The notes: generated from the sequence alone by a model not told the origin. 64,000 nucleotides of DNA from Oscillospiraceae bacterium (GCA_017829005.1 JAGAJF010000068.1:1-64000); one strand, 5' to 3'. Numbered from the stretch's first letter, positions 6,852-15,761 are shown. Program-made: numbers and translations.

Positions 6852-7863
6852 ACCTATTTATCTTTTCCTTGAGCTTTATTACCTGTTCCTCGGGGATATG
6901 GAGTATCTCGGAGATCTCTTTGTCGGTTCTGCCGTCGCTTGACATTGTGGAAATGATGTTTATCATATTGCGTTCACTGCCAATTTCAATGCCCTGCTCA
7001 ATGCCCTGCTCAATGCCCTCTTCAATGCCCATCTCAATAAATCCCTGACTGATATTGCACATACCCTGAACCTCCTCATTGACCTCTCGGGTCATCTTAA
7101 TATCGTAATCGCTTTGTAAAATTATCTTTTTTGCGCCTATTTCAATTTTCGGTGAAAGAAGCACAGAAAGAAGCTTTATAAGACTGTTTTCCGAGCTTAC
7201 TCCGTTTCTGAAATTATCGAGACAGATCATTACAAGGGATATCATATCGTAATTCTGTCTCTCACATTCCCTGTCCTCCTCCGACTTGAAGCGGATATCG
7301 CCGTAATGCTGCTTTGGGGAAAGGGAATATTCGGTAATGGTATTCCTATGAGCCTCGTCGGGGTCGGTGCATATCCACACCGAATATACCTTTCTCAGCC
7401 TGTCGTAATCCGAACCTGAGAATACCTGCCCGTACTGTGAGGAAATAAGCCTGCTGCAGTAGTAGATGCCCCTTTTCAGCAGGGAATATCCCGGGTCATA
7501 GTTTTTCTGTGCTTCGATGTTTATGATAAGCTCAATTGTCTGTCCGTCTCTTCCCGGGGCTTTGGCGGTGAAACGGATATCGAAAAAGCGTGCGCCCTCC
7601 GATGCGGTAGTATCCTCGCTGTTATCCGTATGAACCACAGGCGGCAGCACATCAACATCTACGGGAGTATCGCTTATCTCGATATCGCTTATGTACCTGA
7701 TAACTTCGTCAATGGTACAGTCACGATACTCGTATGCTACGCCCTTTAATATGCGTGAAGCGATCTCCTTCAGCGCAAGTACCTTTTTGCAGGCTCGGTC
7801 GCAGGCGTTGTTATATCCTCCAATGGCTATGGCTTCTGATGCAAAGGTGTTTTCCGTCGGCAC
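6850..7863 (-). CDS. Rpn / PDDEXK_2-family nuclease (transposase-like)
   Basis: A 337-residue protein of the Rpn/PD-(D/E)XK nuclease family transposases. The GTG at 7863 is preferred because GGGGGAG lies 8 bases upstream; a GTG at 7872 would be too close to it. Core motifs are FFDIRFTA (Asp of the PD motif, about residue 91) and ELIINIEAQKNYD (E-x-Q, the variant of ExK in this family), followed by the Y-x-x-x-R-x-x-Y-Y-x-S-R-L-I helix. The C-terminus holds Gly-Ile-Glu repeats (EEGIEQGIEQGIE), typical of the family and encoded by 12-bp direct repeats at 6982-7029. Members promote RecA-independent recombination or act as defence-like nucleases; the role here is inferred. No flanking inverted repeats are evident, so it is not treated as an active element. 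Confidence 0.8.
   Translation of the reverse strand: MPTENTFASEAIAIGGYNNACDRACKKVLALKEIASRILKGVAYEYRDCTIDEVIRYISDIEISDTPVDVDVLPPVVHTDNSEDTTASEGARFFDIRFTAKAPGRDGQTIELIINIEAQKNYDPGYSLLKRGIYYCSRLISSQYGQVFSGSDYDRLRKVYSVWICTDPDEAHRNTITEYSLSPKQHYGDIRFKSEEDRECERQNYDMISLVMICLDNFRNGVSSENSLIKLLSVLLSPKIEIGAKKIILQSDYDIKMTREVNEEVQGMCNISQGFIEMGIEEGIEQGIEQGIEIGSERNMINIISTMSSDGRTDKEISEILHIPEEQVIKLKEKINR
6982..7029 (-). repeat. 12-bp tandem repeats inside the nuclease gene
   Basis: Four near-identical 12-bp units (plus-strand reading AATGCCCTGCTC with variants CTCTTC and ATCTC) encode the Gly-Ile-Glu-Gln/Glu repeats near the C-terminus. Such repeats can change copy number by slippage without shifting frame. 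Confidence 0.6.
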
Positions 7864-7927
7864 TTCGATCACTCCCCCGTCATCTTTATTATATCGCAGT
7901 TACCCTCATAATGTGTTAAATTTATAT

Positions 7928-7962
7928 TAACGAAAAGCCGCCCTGCTTTCACAGAGCGGCTT
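7928..7962 (-). terminator. Terminator of rpsT
   Basis: Arms AAGCCGC and GCGGCTT with a 14-base loop; on the minus strand the hairpin is followed by TTTTCGTT. It lies 17 bases past the rpsT stop codon. Confidence 0.7.
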
Positions 7963-7978
7963 GAAGTATTTACAAAAA

Positions 7979-8221
7979 TTACTGAGCAGCGTTAAGCTTC
8001 TTAGCGAGCTGGCTCTTCTTTCTTGCAGCCTTGTTCTTGTGCATAATGCCCTTAGCGCAAGCCTGGTCAACCTTCTTGATAGCGAGCTTGATAGCCTCGG
8101 GGGACTTCTCAGCGTCGGCAGACTTGATAACGGTCTTGAGGTTGGACTTGATCATCTTGTTTCTGAGGGTCTTAGCTGCGATAACCTTTACTCTCTTCTT
8201 AGCGGACTTAATATTAGGCAT
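7979..8221 (-). CDS. rpsT: 30S ribosomal protein S20
   Basis: An 80-residue basic protein that binds 16S rRNA in the body of the small ribosomal subunit. The start at 8221 gives [22 protein letters not shown], the canonical S20 opening, with GGAGG 8 bases upstream; five extra in-frame residues upstream are not part of the protein. Typical later marks are [27 protein letters not shown]. Codon use is strongly biased, as expected for a highly expressed gene. Own promoter at 8406-8434, an unusually long leader of about 180 nt, and its own terminator. Confidence 0.97.
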   Translation of the reverse strand: MPNIKSAKKRVKVIAAKTLRNKMIKSNLKTVIKSADAEKSPEAIKLAIKKVDQACAKGIMHKNKAARKKSQLAKKLNAAQ

Positions 8222-8398
8222 AATCATTACCTCCAAAAAATTGTTCGTGTAGTATAGTTATTTATATCGGATCGTGTGTGAATAAAAGCCATAGACACGG
8301 TGTTGGCTTTTGAGGAGCGTAATGACTTCGTTCCCTTGAGATCACGCTTTCAAATCCTGCGGAAAACGCCCACTTGTCGGCCCGAGCATTTTCAGACA
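8222..8398 (-). promoter_or_regulatory. Long 5' leader of rpsT, possible structured regulator
   Basis: From the promoter at 8406-8434 to the start codon the rpsT transcript has about 180 untranslated bases. It contains a hairpin with arms AAGCCA and TGGCTT (about 8288-8312) followed by TTATTC, resembling a weak attenuator. Ribosomal protein genes are often autoregulated through their leaders; that this one is regulated is inferred only from length and the hairpin. Confidence 0.4.
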
Positions 8399-8405
8399 TA
8401 CTAAT

Positions 8406-8434
8406 ATTATACCATTGGTATGACATATTTTCAA
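8406..8434 (-). promoter_or_regulatory. SigmaA-type promoter for rpsT
   Basis: On the minus strand TTGAAA (8429-8434), 17 bases, TATAAT (8406-8411). Confidence 0.75.
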
Positions 8435-8528
8435 TATCCATATGTGTAAAATTTTCTTATATTTTTCGGAATTATTTTTAGTTATTATGCACATATTAAC
8501 ACTACATAAAACGAAAGAGGGAAATGAA

Positions 8529-9398
8529 ATGAGCAGTAACAAATATTCAAGGACAGATCTTGCGGTGGAGATTTTCGACCCCGATGCAGGCAGGCTCCCC
8601 AAAGGAATAAAGCGGCGTATCAGAAAAAGCAGCGTTTGTGAGATAACCGAGATAATTGTGACAGATGACAGCGCAGGAATGAAAATTGGCAAGCCAAAGG
8701 GCAGGTACATCACCATCGAGACCGACCGTCTTTCCGCTCACCCCGAGGATTTTTCGGAGCAGTCTCAGAACATTGCCGATGAGCTTATAGAGCTTATCCC
8801 CGACAAGCGGCATATCCTTGTGGCAGGAATCGGAAACGAGAGCATTACCCCCGACGCACTTGGTCCCAAAACGGCTCAGAGGGTCATTGCCACCCGTCAC
8901 ATTGCAGGGGATAATGTGGGGGCAGAGCTTTCCGAGCTTGACCTTAATATGGTCTCCGTTCTGTCAACGGGGGTCATGGGTCAGACGGGAATTGAGTCCT
9001 CGGAGCTTGTGAGGGCGGTGTGCGATAAAATAAAGCCCACCTGCGTTATTGCTATAGATGCTCTTGCCTGTATGGACATCTCCCGTCTGGGCACTACCAT
9101 TCAGCTTTCGGACAGCGGCATTTCCCCCGGTGCGGGAGTTCAGAACCGCCGCAAGGAGCTTTCCCTCGAAACCCTCGGTATTCCCGTTATTGCGGTGGGC
9201 GTTCCTACGGTGGTTGATATGCACAGCATCGTTCACAGCATAACGGGTGCGCCCCCCGACAAACATCTGCCGAATATGATGGTCACTCCCCGTGATATTG
9301 ACAAGATGATAGACCGCTCGGCTCATCTGCTTGCCTTTGCAATTAACCGTGCGGTTCAGCCTCAGCTTTCCGACGAGGATATTTTGTCCCTTATGTGA
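8529..9398 (+). CDS. gpr: Spore germination protease GPR
   Basis: A 289-residue GPR endopeptidase, which degrades small acid-soluble spore proteins at germination. The opening SRTDLAVE is the conserved proenzyme segment, followed by ILVAGIGNESITPDALGPKTAQRVIATRHI, then VMGQTGIESSELVRAVCDKIKPTCVIAIDALA and the typical tail section GIPVIAVGVPTVVDM. The start at 8529 is chosen for AAAGAGGG upstream and because the product then begins like other GPRs. Its presence says the organism descends from, or is, an endospore former. A parS site lies one base after the stop codon. Confidence 0.93.
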   Translation: MSSNKYSRTDLAVEIFDPDAGRLPKGIKRRIRKSSVCEITEIIVTDDSAGMKIGKPKGRYITIETDRLSAHPEDFSEQSQNIADELIELIPDKRHILVAGIGNESITPDALGPKTAQRVIATRHIAGDNVGAELSELDLNMVSVLSTGVMGQTGIESSELVRAVCDKIKPTCVIAIDALACMDISRLGTTIQLSDSGISPGAGVQNRRKELSLETLGIPVIAVGVPTVVDMHSIVHSITGAPPDKHLPNMMVTPRDIDKMIDRSAHLLAFAINRAVQPQLSDEDILSLM

Positions 9399-9399
9399 T

Positions 9400-9415
9400 T
9401 GTTCCACGTGGAACA
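9400..9415. other. parS: parS site 1 (perfect)
   Basis: TGTTCCACGTGGAACA, a perfect 16-bp palindrome differing from the Bacillus parS consensus only at the symmetric C/G positions. It is the binding site for ParB/Spo0J and lies directly after gpr, about 12 kb from parB. Confidence 0.9.
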
Positions 9416-9423
9416 ATTTAATA

Positions 9424-9453
9424 GCCCGTAAAGCTGTCATTTGCTTTACGGGC
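9424..9453. terminator. Hairpin between gpr and the convergent lipoprotein gene
   Basis: Arms GCCCGTAAAG and CTTTACGGGC with a 10-base loop, usable in both directions though T-runs are poor. Confidence 0.55.
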
Positions 9454-9463
9454 ATTGGTGTTG

Positions 9464-10243
9464 TTATTCCATTGTTGTCGTGGGAACGGTTGTATTCTCG
9501 GTCTGAGGCGCGGTCGTTTCCGATGTTGTGGTCTCGGGTAATGATGTTTCGGAGCTTACCGTTGTGCTGACGGGCAATGCAGAGGTTTCGGAGATTGCCG
9601 ATGTAATTGTAATTTCCAAAACTGTTTCGGGGAGAGTCGCAAGAGGTGCGGAGGTTGTTTCGCTTTCTAAAGGCGTTTCAATAGCCGTTTCGGTCTCTGT
9701 AAAGCTCGTAAACTGTGCGGTCATTTTCGGGGAGGCAAGTGCCAGTGAGGTAATAACGCCATTGCCGTCAAATACTGCGCTTACGCCGTCTGAGGTGTAC
9801 ACCCAGCCGCCTTCCTCTCCCGAGGTTAGCTCCGCTCCGTTCTCAAAGGCGGCGGACATATTGTCAATAGCCGTAAAAAGGGCGTAAACAGGCGATTTGT
9901 GCGGCACATCTTCGGGAGCAAGGTCAAAGGAAAGCTCTCCCAGAGATGAGGAAAGCTCCCCTTCTGAAGAGGTCAGCTTCATTCCCGATATGGTTTCGGG
10001 CGAGGTTATTTCCAGCTCCCAGAATCCTGCTCCCAGACGTTTTAAATTGCCCGAAAATGCAAATTCCGTCTCCTCGCTGCTGTCGCTGCCCGGGGGGATT
10101 ATGCCCGCTGTAACGGTACATTCACAGGTAAATCCCCCGTCAAGCTTCGGCTGAGGCGAGGGGGCAAGGTCTGATACCGAGCAGGCGGAAAGTCCTGCGG
10201 CAATTATAATTGGTGTGAAAATTTTAATAAAGCTGTGCTTCAT
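9464..10243 (-). CDS. Lipoprotein with LolA-like region and Ser/Thr/Glu-rich tail
   Basis: A 259-residue predicted lipoprotein. The start at 10243 gives MKHSFIKIFTPIIIAAGLSACSV with the lipobox LSAC and an AAAGGAA ribosome site. Residues about 30-170 form a soluble domain (FTCECTVTAG..., ELEITSPETISGMKL, GGWVYTSDGVSAVFDGNGVITSLALASPKM) whose pattern resembles LolA/RseB-like lipoprotein-binding folds; that match is tentative. Residues about 175-259 are a low-complexity Thr/Ser/Glu/Pro tail, suggesting a wall-spanning linker. It sits 51 bases downstream of nnr on the same strand. Function unknown. Confidence 0.7.
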   Translation of the reverse strand: MKHSFIKIFTPIIIAAGLSACSVSDLAPSPQPKLDGGFTCECTVTAGIIPPGSDSSEETEFAFSGNLKRLGAGFWELEITSPETISGMKLTSSEGELSSSLGELSFDLAPEDVPHKSPVYALFTAIDNMSAAFENGAELTSGEEGGWVYTSDGVSAVFDGNGVITSLALASPKMTAQFTSFTETETAIETPLESETTSAPLATLPETVLEITITSAISETSALPVSTTVSSETSLPETTTSETTAPQTENTTVPTTTME

Positions 10244-10294
10244 AAATACGTTCCTTTCATCTGTTAACAGATTTTTTTCGGAACGCATTACGGT

Positions 10295-11854
10295 TTATCT
10301 TCCAAGCCGTTTGTATACTTCGGGGAGCATTTTTATGGCGTCTGTGGGGAGCATTCCCGTCATAGAAAGCTTCCTTGCGGCTACATCTGCAGCAAGTCCG
10401 AAAATATAAACTCCCGCACAGGCTGATTCATAAAGCAGGCTCTTATCCTCGGAAATGCCCTTGCTGTTTGCGGTCACAAGCCCCGAAATAATTCCCGTAA
10501 GCACATCTCCGCTGCCGCCCCGTGAAAGTCCGCCGTTGCCCGTATAGGAGGCTCTTACTCTGCCCTCGGGTGAGACGATATAGGTGGGATAGCCCTTGGC
10601 GCACACCACCGCTCCCGTAAGCTCTGCAAGGCGCATTGCAGCTTTCTGCCTGTCCGCTGTGACTTCTGCAGTGGATATGCCAAGCAGCCGTCCCAGCTCG
10701 GCAGGGTGGGGTGTGAGGACAGCCCTGCATTCTGCGTTCCTGATAATATCTATGCAGCCTGCAAGACAGTTTAGACCATCTGCGTCAATGATAAGAGGGA
10801 TATTTTTTTCGCCGCACAGCTTCACAACATTTTTGAGTATGAGCGTGGTGTCACTTGTGGCTCCCATTCCGCTGCCAATGGATATGCAGGTCATTTTCTC
10901 TGCTTCGGAAAGAAGCTTCGGGATATTATCCGCCGAGATATAGCCGTCGGGAGTGGGGACAAGCTTACAGAATGTACACTCGTAAATTCCCGAAGCTGTA
11001 CGGCTTATTACCTCGGGAACAGAAGCAAGCCGAACAAGTCCCGAGCCGCTTCTGAGTGACCCTGAGACGTTCATTGCTGCGGCTCCGCTCATTCCCTCGC
11101 TGCCTGCGATAATAAGGAGTTTTCCAAAATTGCCTTTATGGTCATTCTCCCCTCTTATAGGTACTGCTTTTGCCGCAAAGCTCATATCCATAAGCTCGCA
11201 AATGCCCTCAATGCTCTCAAAGCATTCCACGTCAATGCCGATAGGGGCGGTCACTATCTCGCCGCAAAGCTTTTTTGCGGGAGAATGGAGCATTCCCGTT
11301 TTGACTGCTCCGAATGTAACTGTCACATCACAGCAAAGAGTCCCTTCGGAACATTTTCCGCTTATGCTGTCCGCTCCCGAGGGGATATCGACGGCTATTT
11401 TAAAGGCTTTTGAAGCGGATAAGCATTTCATTGCATTTGATATTTTTTCGGGCAGTTCACCGTGGAAGCCCGTTCCGAAAACTGCATCTGCTATGATATC
11501 ATATTCTGCGGACAGGTCCGTCTCGGAAAGAGGAAGGATTTCTATATCCGAAATAGAGGTTATCCTTGAATATTCCTCAAATGCAATTCCCTTGCATGGC
11601 GGCTCTGCGGCAAGGGATACGGTGACAGCAGCTCCCCTTTCGGACAAAAGCCTTGCCATAACAAAGCCGTCTCCGCCGTTGTTTCCCTTGCCGCAGAGTA
11701 TGAGAGCCTTTTTTCCCGAAATATCCGGTATGCGCTTTAGTATTTCCTCTGTGGCGGCGGCTCCTGCATTTTCCATAAGCTGTAAATATGTGGTTCCTTT
11801 TGAAACGGCATTTGCCTCCGCTGTTTTCATCTGTTCGGGGGTGACTGTATACAT
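10295..11854 (-). CDS. nnr: Bifunctional NAD(P)H-hydrate epimerase / ADP-dependent dehydratase
   Basis: A 519-residue metabolite-repair enzyme. The N-terminal domain (about 1-210, YjeF_N) epimerises damaged NAD(P)H hydrate and shows the motif LCGKGNNGGDGFVMARLL and the Asp-rich VDIPSGADSISG. The C-terminal domain (about 225-515, ribokinase-like, NnrD) dehydrates the S-form using ADP and shows IIDADGLN, AVLTPHPAELGRLLG and NGGLSRGGSGDVLTGIISGL. The last motif usually reads GGTGDVL; Ser replaces Thr here. AAGGAG precedes the ATG. Cytoplasmic; fusion of both domains is the usual bacterial arrangement. Confidence 0.93.
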   Translation of the reverse strand: MYTVTPEQMKTAEANAVSKGTTYLQLMENAGAAATEEILKRIPDISGKKALILCGKGNNGGDGFVMARLLSERGAAVTVSLAAEPPCKGIAFEEYSRITSISDIEILPLSETDLSAEYDIIADAVFGTGFHGELPEKISNAMKCLSASKAFKIAVDIPSGADSISGKCSEGTLCCDVTVTFGAVKTGMLHSPAKKLCGEIVTAPIGIDVECFESIEGICELMDMSFAAKAVPIRGENDHKGNFGKLLIIAGSEGMSGAAAMNVSGSLRSGSGLVRLASVPEVISRTASGIYECTFCKLVPTPDGYISADNIPKLLSEAEKMTCISIGSGMGATSDTTLILKNVVKLCGEKNIPLIIDADGLNCLAGCIDIIRNAECRAVLTPHPAELGRLLGISTAEVTADRQKAAMRLAELTGAVVCAKGYPTYIVSPEGRVRASYTGNGGLSRGGSGDVLTGIISGLVTANSKGISEDKSLLYESACAGVYIFGLAADVAARKLSMTGMLPTDAIKMLPEVYKRLGR

Positions 11855-11951
11855 AAAATTTTCTCCTTTTATGGAAACAAAAAAATTAAGACTGCTTTAA
11901 GATAAGCTTAGTATAATTTCATTACAAAATCTGAAAAGAAAGGTGACTTTT

Positions 11952-12581
11952 ATGAAAAAAATTTTATGCGCTCTTCTCTGTGTGCTTGCGCTTACCGCCT
12001 GCGCAAGTGCGGAAAATGCCCCTGCGGCTGATACCGTGACGGAAACATCAGCCAATACAGAAACTGCTTCCGAAACAGAAGCGGAGACTGTACATAATAA
12101 CGATACGGAAAATCCTCCCCCGACAGAAGAAAAAAGAGAGTTCAAGGGAGATATTATCCGTGTTACTGCGGTAGACGGTGATGTTATAACGGGAGAGAAG
12201 ATGTCTGGCGGCAGAGGCTTCGGCGGCGGCAGACCCGATGGAAATGCTCCTGCCTTTGACGGAGAAATGCCCGAAAAAGGCGAAAGACCCGAGGGTGAAC
12301 CTCCTGCAATGCCCGAGGACGGAAGTATGCCCGAAAGCGGTGAGAAGCCCGATGGCGAACCCCCTGCAATGCCCGAAAAGGGAGATAAAAATTTTGACGG
12401 TGAGCGTCCCGAGGGCGAGACTGTCACATTTACCATAACCGACAGCACTGTTATGGATATGGAAAGCATTTCCGTAGGCGATATGATAACCGCAGAGCTT
12501 AACGAGGACGGAACAGCCTTTTCGGTAAAAGCGGCGGATATGCCTGCTCGGAGAGAGGGTAATGCCGAAAGCGAGCAATAA
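11952..12581 (+). CDS. Pro/Gly/Met/Glu-rich lipoprotein
   Basis: A 209-residue lipoprotein, MKKILCALLCVLALTACAS, with lipobox LTAC. The start at 11952 follows AGAAAGGTG; a GTG nine bases upstream is less likely. After an acidic Thr/Glu linker, residues about 60-80 (GDIIRVTAVDGDVITGEK) and about 155-195 (VTFTITDSTVMDMESISVGDMITAELNEDG) look like two halves of a small beta domain, split by a 70-residue low-complexity insert of repeats such as GEPPAMPE, GERPEG and GEKPDG. Similar Pro-Met-Glu-rich lipoproteins occur in gut Clostridia; I know of no assigned function. Metal binding by the Met/Glu repeats is conceivable only. Confidence 0.75.
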   Translation: MKKILCALLCVLALTACASAENAPAADTVTETSANTETASETEAETVHNNDTENPPPTEEKREFKGDIIRVTAVDGDVITGEKMSGGRGFGGGRPDGNAPAFDGEMPEKGERPEGEPPAMPEDGSMPESGEKPDGEPPAMPEKGDKNFDGERPEGETVTFTITDSTVMDMESISVGDMITAELNEDGTAFSVKAADMPARREGNAESEQ

Positions 12582-12633
12582 AAATCAGCCGTGAAGTATT
12601 TACTTTCACAGCTGACAGACGCAGGGAAGAAGC

Positions 12634-13860
12634 TCACGTTTCTTCTTTGCGTCCTTTTATTTCCCCTGCCATCTCAAAGCCCTTTTTGGCGGCAATGACC
12701 GCAATTATCTCGTTGATAACAGCGGCTGCGGCAATGGTTCCCTGAATTATCTGCACTCCCCCGTTGTCCGAGGCTGACAGCACAGAAACGGCTATGCCCG
12801 TAAATACAAGGGACACTCCCGAATGGGGAAGAAGGGTAAGTCCCAGATATTTCCTGACGCTTTCGTCAAAGCCCGATACCCTTGCGCCTATCCTTGCTCC
12901 GAAATATTTTCCTGCTGCTCTTGCGGCGATATAGATAAATGTAAACAGTCCTGCGTTAAATATGGCGTGCCAGTCAAGAGGTGCGCCAAGGTTCAGTATT
13001 ACTATGACCATTGATAGGGCGAGTATGGGGTTAAAATCCTTTGTTATCTCCTCAAGCCGCTCGTCTGTTATCATATTTGAAAATGCGGCGGAGAATGCCA
13101 TTCCCATAAGCATAAAATTAAGGACGGGTGAAGGCATTAAATATTTGTTGCAGAGAAGTCCTGCCACCGAGGTCACGAGTATTCCTGCTATAAGCACTCC
13201 GAGGGAGGAGAATTTTTTTGATGTTCTTTTGAGAAGAAAGCCTGTGGGTATTCCCACAACAGCGCCTATTATGAGGGGCAGGAATATCATAACGGGTATC
13301 ATATACATGGGCATTGCTCCCCCCGACAGCTGACGGGCTATTATGGAGATGGTGGTGAAAAATACTGCCACTCCAACAATGTCGTCAAGTGCAGCCATGG
13401 GTATGAGGGTCTTGGTGACGGGTCCGTTTGTCTTGAACTCGTTCACGATGGACAGTGCGGGGGCAGGTGCCGTTGCAAGGGCAATCCCGCCGAAAATAAA
13501 GGCAATATATGCGGGAATGTCCATTATCAGAAATACGATGTAAAACACAAGGCTAACAAGGGCGAATGTGCCCAGAGACTGGGTAAGGGTGGTGACGATT
13601 AGCGCCTTGCCGCTTCGCTTTATTTTTTTCCACACAAGCTCCGTTCCTATCATAAGTCCCACCGCACACTCAAGAATGTGAATAAGGGTCTGATATGCGG
13701 TCATATCCATAAGCTCCCGAGAAATTACCGAAAATGCGTGGGGACCTAAAACAATTCCCGTTATTAGCCAGCCAAGAATGGAAGGAAGTCTCAGCTTTGA
13801 GACAAGCTTTCCCACTGCAAATGCAATAACTATTGCTACAAGCCATTTAAGTATTATCAT
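12634..13860 (-). CDS. Cation:proton antiporter, CPA2 family
   Basis: A 408-residue membrane protein with about 12 predicted helices, of the monovalent cation:proton antiporter-2 (Na+/H+ exchanger) family. The opening LVSKLRLPSILGWLITGIVLGPHAF is the family signature (K-x-x-x-P-x-x-x-G-x-x-x-x-G-x-x-x-G). Further marks are the charged ALDDIVGVAVFF segment (paired Asp in the transport core) and LTLLPHSGVSLVFTGIAV. It exchanges Na+ or K+ for protons across the cytoplasmic membrane. Its start overlaps the end of the TetR-family gene by 14 bases, so both are in one operon that is probably autoregulated by the TetR protein. Confidence 0.88.
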   Translation of the reverse strand: MIILKWLVAIVIAFAVGKLVSKLRLPSILGWLITGIVLGPHAFSVISRELMDMTAYQTLIHILECAVGLMIGTELVWKKIKRSGKALIVTTLTQSLGTFALVSLVFYIVFLIMDIPAYIAFIFGGIALATAPAPALSIVNEFKTNGPVTKTLIPMAALDDIVGVAVFFTTISIIARQLSGGAMPMYMIPVMIFLPLIIGAVVGIPTGFLLKRTSKKFSSLGVLIAGILVTSVAGLLCNKYLMPSPVLNFMLMGMAFSAAFSNMITDERLEEITKDFNPILALSMVIVILNLGAPLDWHAIFNAGLFTFIYIAARAAGKYFGARIGARVSGFDESVRKYLGLTLLPHSGVSLVFTGIAVSVLSASDNGGVQIIQGTIAAAAVINEIIAVIAAKKGFEMAGEIKGRKEET

Positions 13861-14458
13861 GTCCGTCTCCCTTCAGAATGCCGAACAGCATATATTCGAA
13901 CAGTTTGGGAAGATTTTTTTCGTGAAATAATATCATATCCTCTGGGGACTGATCATCCGAACGCCTGCAGCAGTACAGGTTATACATATCCTGCAGCAAA
14001 GCGAAATAGCTCACGGCGCTGTCCGTATCCACGCCCGTTCTCAGCTCTCTGCCGTCAAGAATGGCTTTTATCCGCTTTGTATTCAATTCGTCATAGGTTC
14101 GGCGTATCTCGCAAATTTTCTCACGGTGCTTCGGGGGCGGGTCTGCCAGGGCTTCAAGGATCATTGCTGCCTCGTTTTTCTTTTCGGCGAAAAACTCCGC
14201 TCTTGCCTTGAAATATGCGTTATGATCCCCCACGCTTTCCTCTGTAGACAGCCTTTCGGTCATTTTTTCAAAGCAGAGCCTGAGACATTCGATGTACAGC
14301 TCGTCTTTGCTGTGGAAATTATGATAAATAAGTCCTTTGGATATGCCGCCACTGATATTGTTTATGGAAGCCTGCTTATAGCCCTTTGAGCCGAACTCCC
14401 GTATTCCTGCGGCGATAATTTTTTCTCTTGTGAGCCTTGTCTTTTCTTCCTGCTTCAT
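13847..14458 (-). CDS. TetR/AcrR-family transcriptional regulator
   Basis: A 203-residue regulator. Residues about 5-52 form the TetR helix-turn-helix domain (TREKIIAAGIREFGSKGYKQASINNISGGISKGLIYHNFHSKDELY); the rest is an all-helical ligand and dimer domain. The start at 14458 is chosen because GGAGGA lies upstream, while the ATG at 14485 has none. It precedes and overlaps the antiporter gene. A consensus promoter (14509-14537) is overlapped by an inverted repeat (14493-14510), the expected site of self-repression relieved by an unknown ligand or ionic signal. Confidence 0.9.
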   Translation of the reverse strand: MKQEEKTRLTREKIIAAGIREFGSKGYKQASINNISGGISKGLIYHNFHSKDELYIECLRLCFEKMTERLSTEESVGDHNAYFKARAEFFAEKKNEAAMILEALADPPPKHREKICEIRRTYDELNTKRIKAILDGRELRTGVDTDSAVSYFALLQDMYNLYCCRRSDDQSPEDMILFHEKNLPKLFEYMLFGILKGDGHDNT

Positions 14459-14492
14459 AGGTGTAGTATTCCTCCGAAAGAACATTTTAAAA

Positions 14493-14510
14493 ATAGACCT
14501 GCAAGTCTAT
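14493..14510. promoter_or_regulatory. Inverted-repeat operator for the TetR-family regulator
   Basis: ATAGACCTGCAAGTCTAT is an inverted repeat with 16 of 18 matching positions. It abuts and overlaps the -10 box (14509-14514) of the tetR promoter, a classic autorepression site. Confidence 0.65.
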
Positions 14511-14537
14511 TATATTAGATCAAACGGAAAATGTCAA
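14509..14537 (-). promoter_or_regulatory. Consensus promoter of the tetR-antiporter operon
   Basis: On the minus strand TTGACA (14532-14537), 17 bases, TATAAT (14509-14514): a perfect match to the sigmaA consensus, consistent with a promoter that needs repression. Confidence 0.8.
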
Positions 14538-14554
14538 TAGCTGTGAGAAAAATC

Positions 14555-14596
14555 CGTGAAAATAAAAACGAGCCTGCAAAAATGCAGACCCGTTTT
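14555..14596 (-). terminator. Terminator of the UgpC-type ATPase gene
   Basis: Arms AAAACG-ag-CCTGCA and TGCAG-ac-CCGTTTT form an interrupted stem; a T-rich run follows on the minus strand. It lies 23 bases after the gene's stop codon. Confidence 0.65.
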
Positions 14597-14618
14597 GAAA
14601 AGCTTATTAAATTTGTAA

Positions 14619-15761
14619 TCAGTTGATAACAGTCTTCTCTGTTTCCTTATCAAAGATGTGGATCTTGTTAGGATCGATAGCAACCTTGATAGTGTCCTGA
14701 GGACGAGCGGTAGATCTGGGATCAACACGAGCGGTAAGAGGAATACCCTCACAGTTGAGGTAAAGGTATGTCTCAGCACCCATCATTTCGGTGATCTCAA
14801 CGTCAGCCTCGATAACGCCTGTCTTAGCTGCGGAGAGGAACATTTCCTCATCGTGAATGTTCTCGGGACGGATACCCATAATGATCTCCTTGTCAACGAG
14901 CTCGGAAAGTGCGAGGTCGTCAACCTTAGCCTCGGGAACTTCAACGTAGTACTTCTTGCCTCTTGTGGTCTTGGTGTCCTCGGAGCCGAACTCTACTGTG
15001 TACTTGCCCTCGATCTTTCTGAGGTAAGCGTCAACAAAGTTCATCTGAGGAGATCCCATAAAGCCTGCAACGAACTGGTTTACAGGGTTTGTGTAAAGAT
15101 TCTGAGGAGAATCTACCTGCTGAACGAAACCATCCTTCATAACTACGATACGGTCACCCATTGTCATAGCCTCTGTCTGGTCATGTGTTACGTAGATAAA
15201 TGTAGTACCGAGCTTCTGGTGGAGCTTGGAGATCTCAGTTCTCATCTGAGCACGGAGCTTAGCATCCAGGTTGGAAAGAGGCTCGTCGAGAAGGAATACC
15301 TGAGGCTCACGAACGATAGCACGACCGAGAGCAACACGCTGTCTCTGACCACCGGAAAGAGCCTTGGGCTTTCTGCTGAGCAGGTGAGAGATATCGAGAA
15401 TTCTTGCTGCTTCTTCAACCTTACGAGCGATCTCGTCCTTGGGAACCTTTCTGAGCTTCAGACCGAATGCCATATTCTCGAATACGGTCATATGAGGATA
15501 CAGAGCGTAGTTCTGGAAAACCATGGCGATATCTCTGTCCTTAGGAGCAACGTCGTTTACAAGACGGTCGCCGATATAAAGCTCGCCCTCGGAAATCTCT
15601 TCAAGACCTGCGATCATACGAAGTGTTGTAGATTTTCCGCAGCCTGAAGGGCCTACGAGGATGATGAACTCTTTGTCCTTGATCTCAAGGTTTACGTCTG
15701 ATACGGCAACAACGCCACCGGGATATTTCTTATAGATGCCTCTGAGTGATAAGCTTGCCAT
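14619..15761 (-). CDS. ugpC: MsmK/UgpC-type sugar ABC transporter ATPase
   Basis: A 380-residue ABC ATPase of the MalK/MsmK/UgpC group, which energises carbohydrate importers from the cytoplasmic side. It has Walker [13 protein letters not shown] (about residue 36), Q-loop [10 protein letters not shown], signature [16 protein letters not shown], Walker [17 protein letters not shown], the H-loop VTHDQTEAM, and the C-terminal regulatory OB domains ([22 protein letters not shown] strands). GGGAGG precedes the ATG. No permease or binding-protein gene is adjacent. Stand-alone copies like this usually serve several sugar transporters at once; the lipoprotein at 1101-2495 is a possible partner. Codon use suggests high expression. 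Confidence 0.93.
   Translation of the reverse strand: MASLSLRGIYKKYPGGVVAVSDVNLEIKDKEFIILVGPSGCGKSTTLRMIAGLEEISEGELYIGDRLVNDVAPKDRDIAMVFQNYALYPHMTVFENMAFGLKLRKVPKDEIARKVEEAARILDISHLLSRKPKALSGGQRQRVALGRAIVREPQVFLLDEPLSNLDAKLRAQMRTEISKLHQKLGTTFIYVTHDQTEAMTMGDRIVVMKDGFVQQVDSPQNLYTNPVNQFVAGFMGSPQMNFVDAYLRKIEGKYTVEFGSEDTKTTRGKKYYVEVPEAKVDDLALSELVDKEIIMGIRPENIHDEEMFLSAAKTGVIEADVEITEMMGAETYLYLNCEGIPLTARVDPRSTARPQDTIKVAIDPNKIHIFDKETEKTVIN

Noticed and set aside
6850..7863. Treating the Rpn-type gene as an insertion sequence
   Set aside because: No terminal inverted repeats or target duplications were seen on either side; the family is often a resident single gene.
11897..12637. A 246-codon open frame on the minus strand opposite the Pro/Gly/Met-rich lipoprotein gene
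   Set aside because: It mirrors the repeated GAG/CCC codons of the real gene, has no convincing ribosome site, and its Ser/Pro/Gly-rich product looks like a shadow frame.
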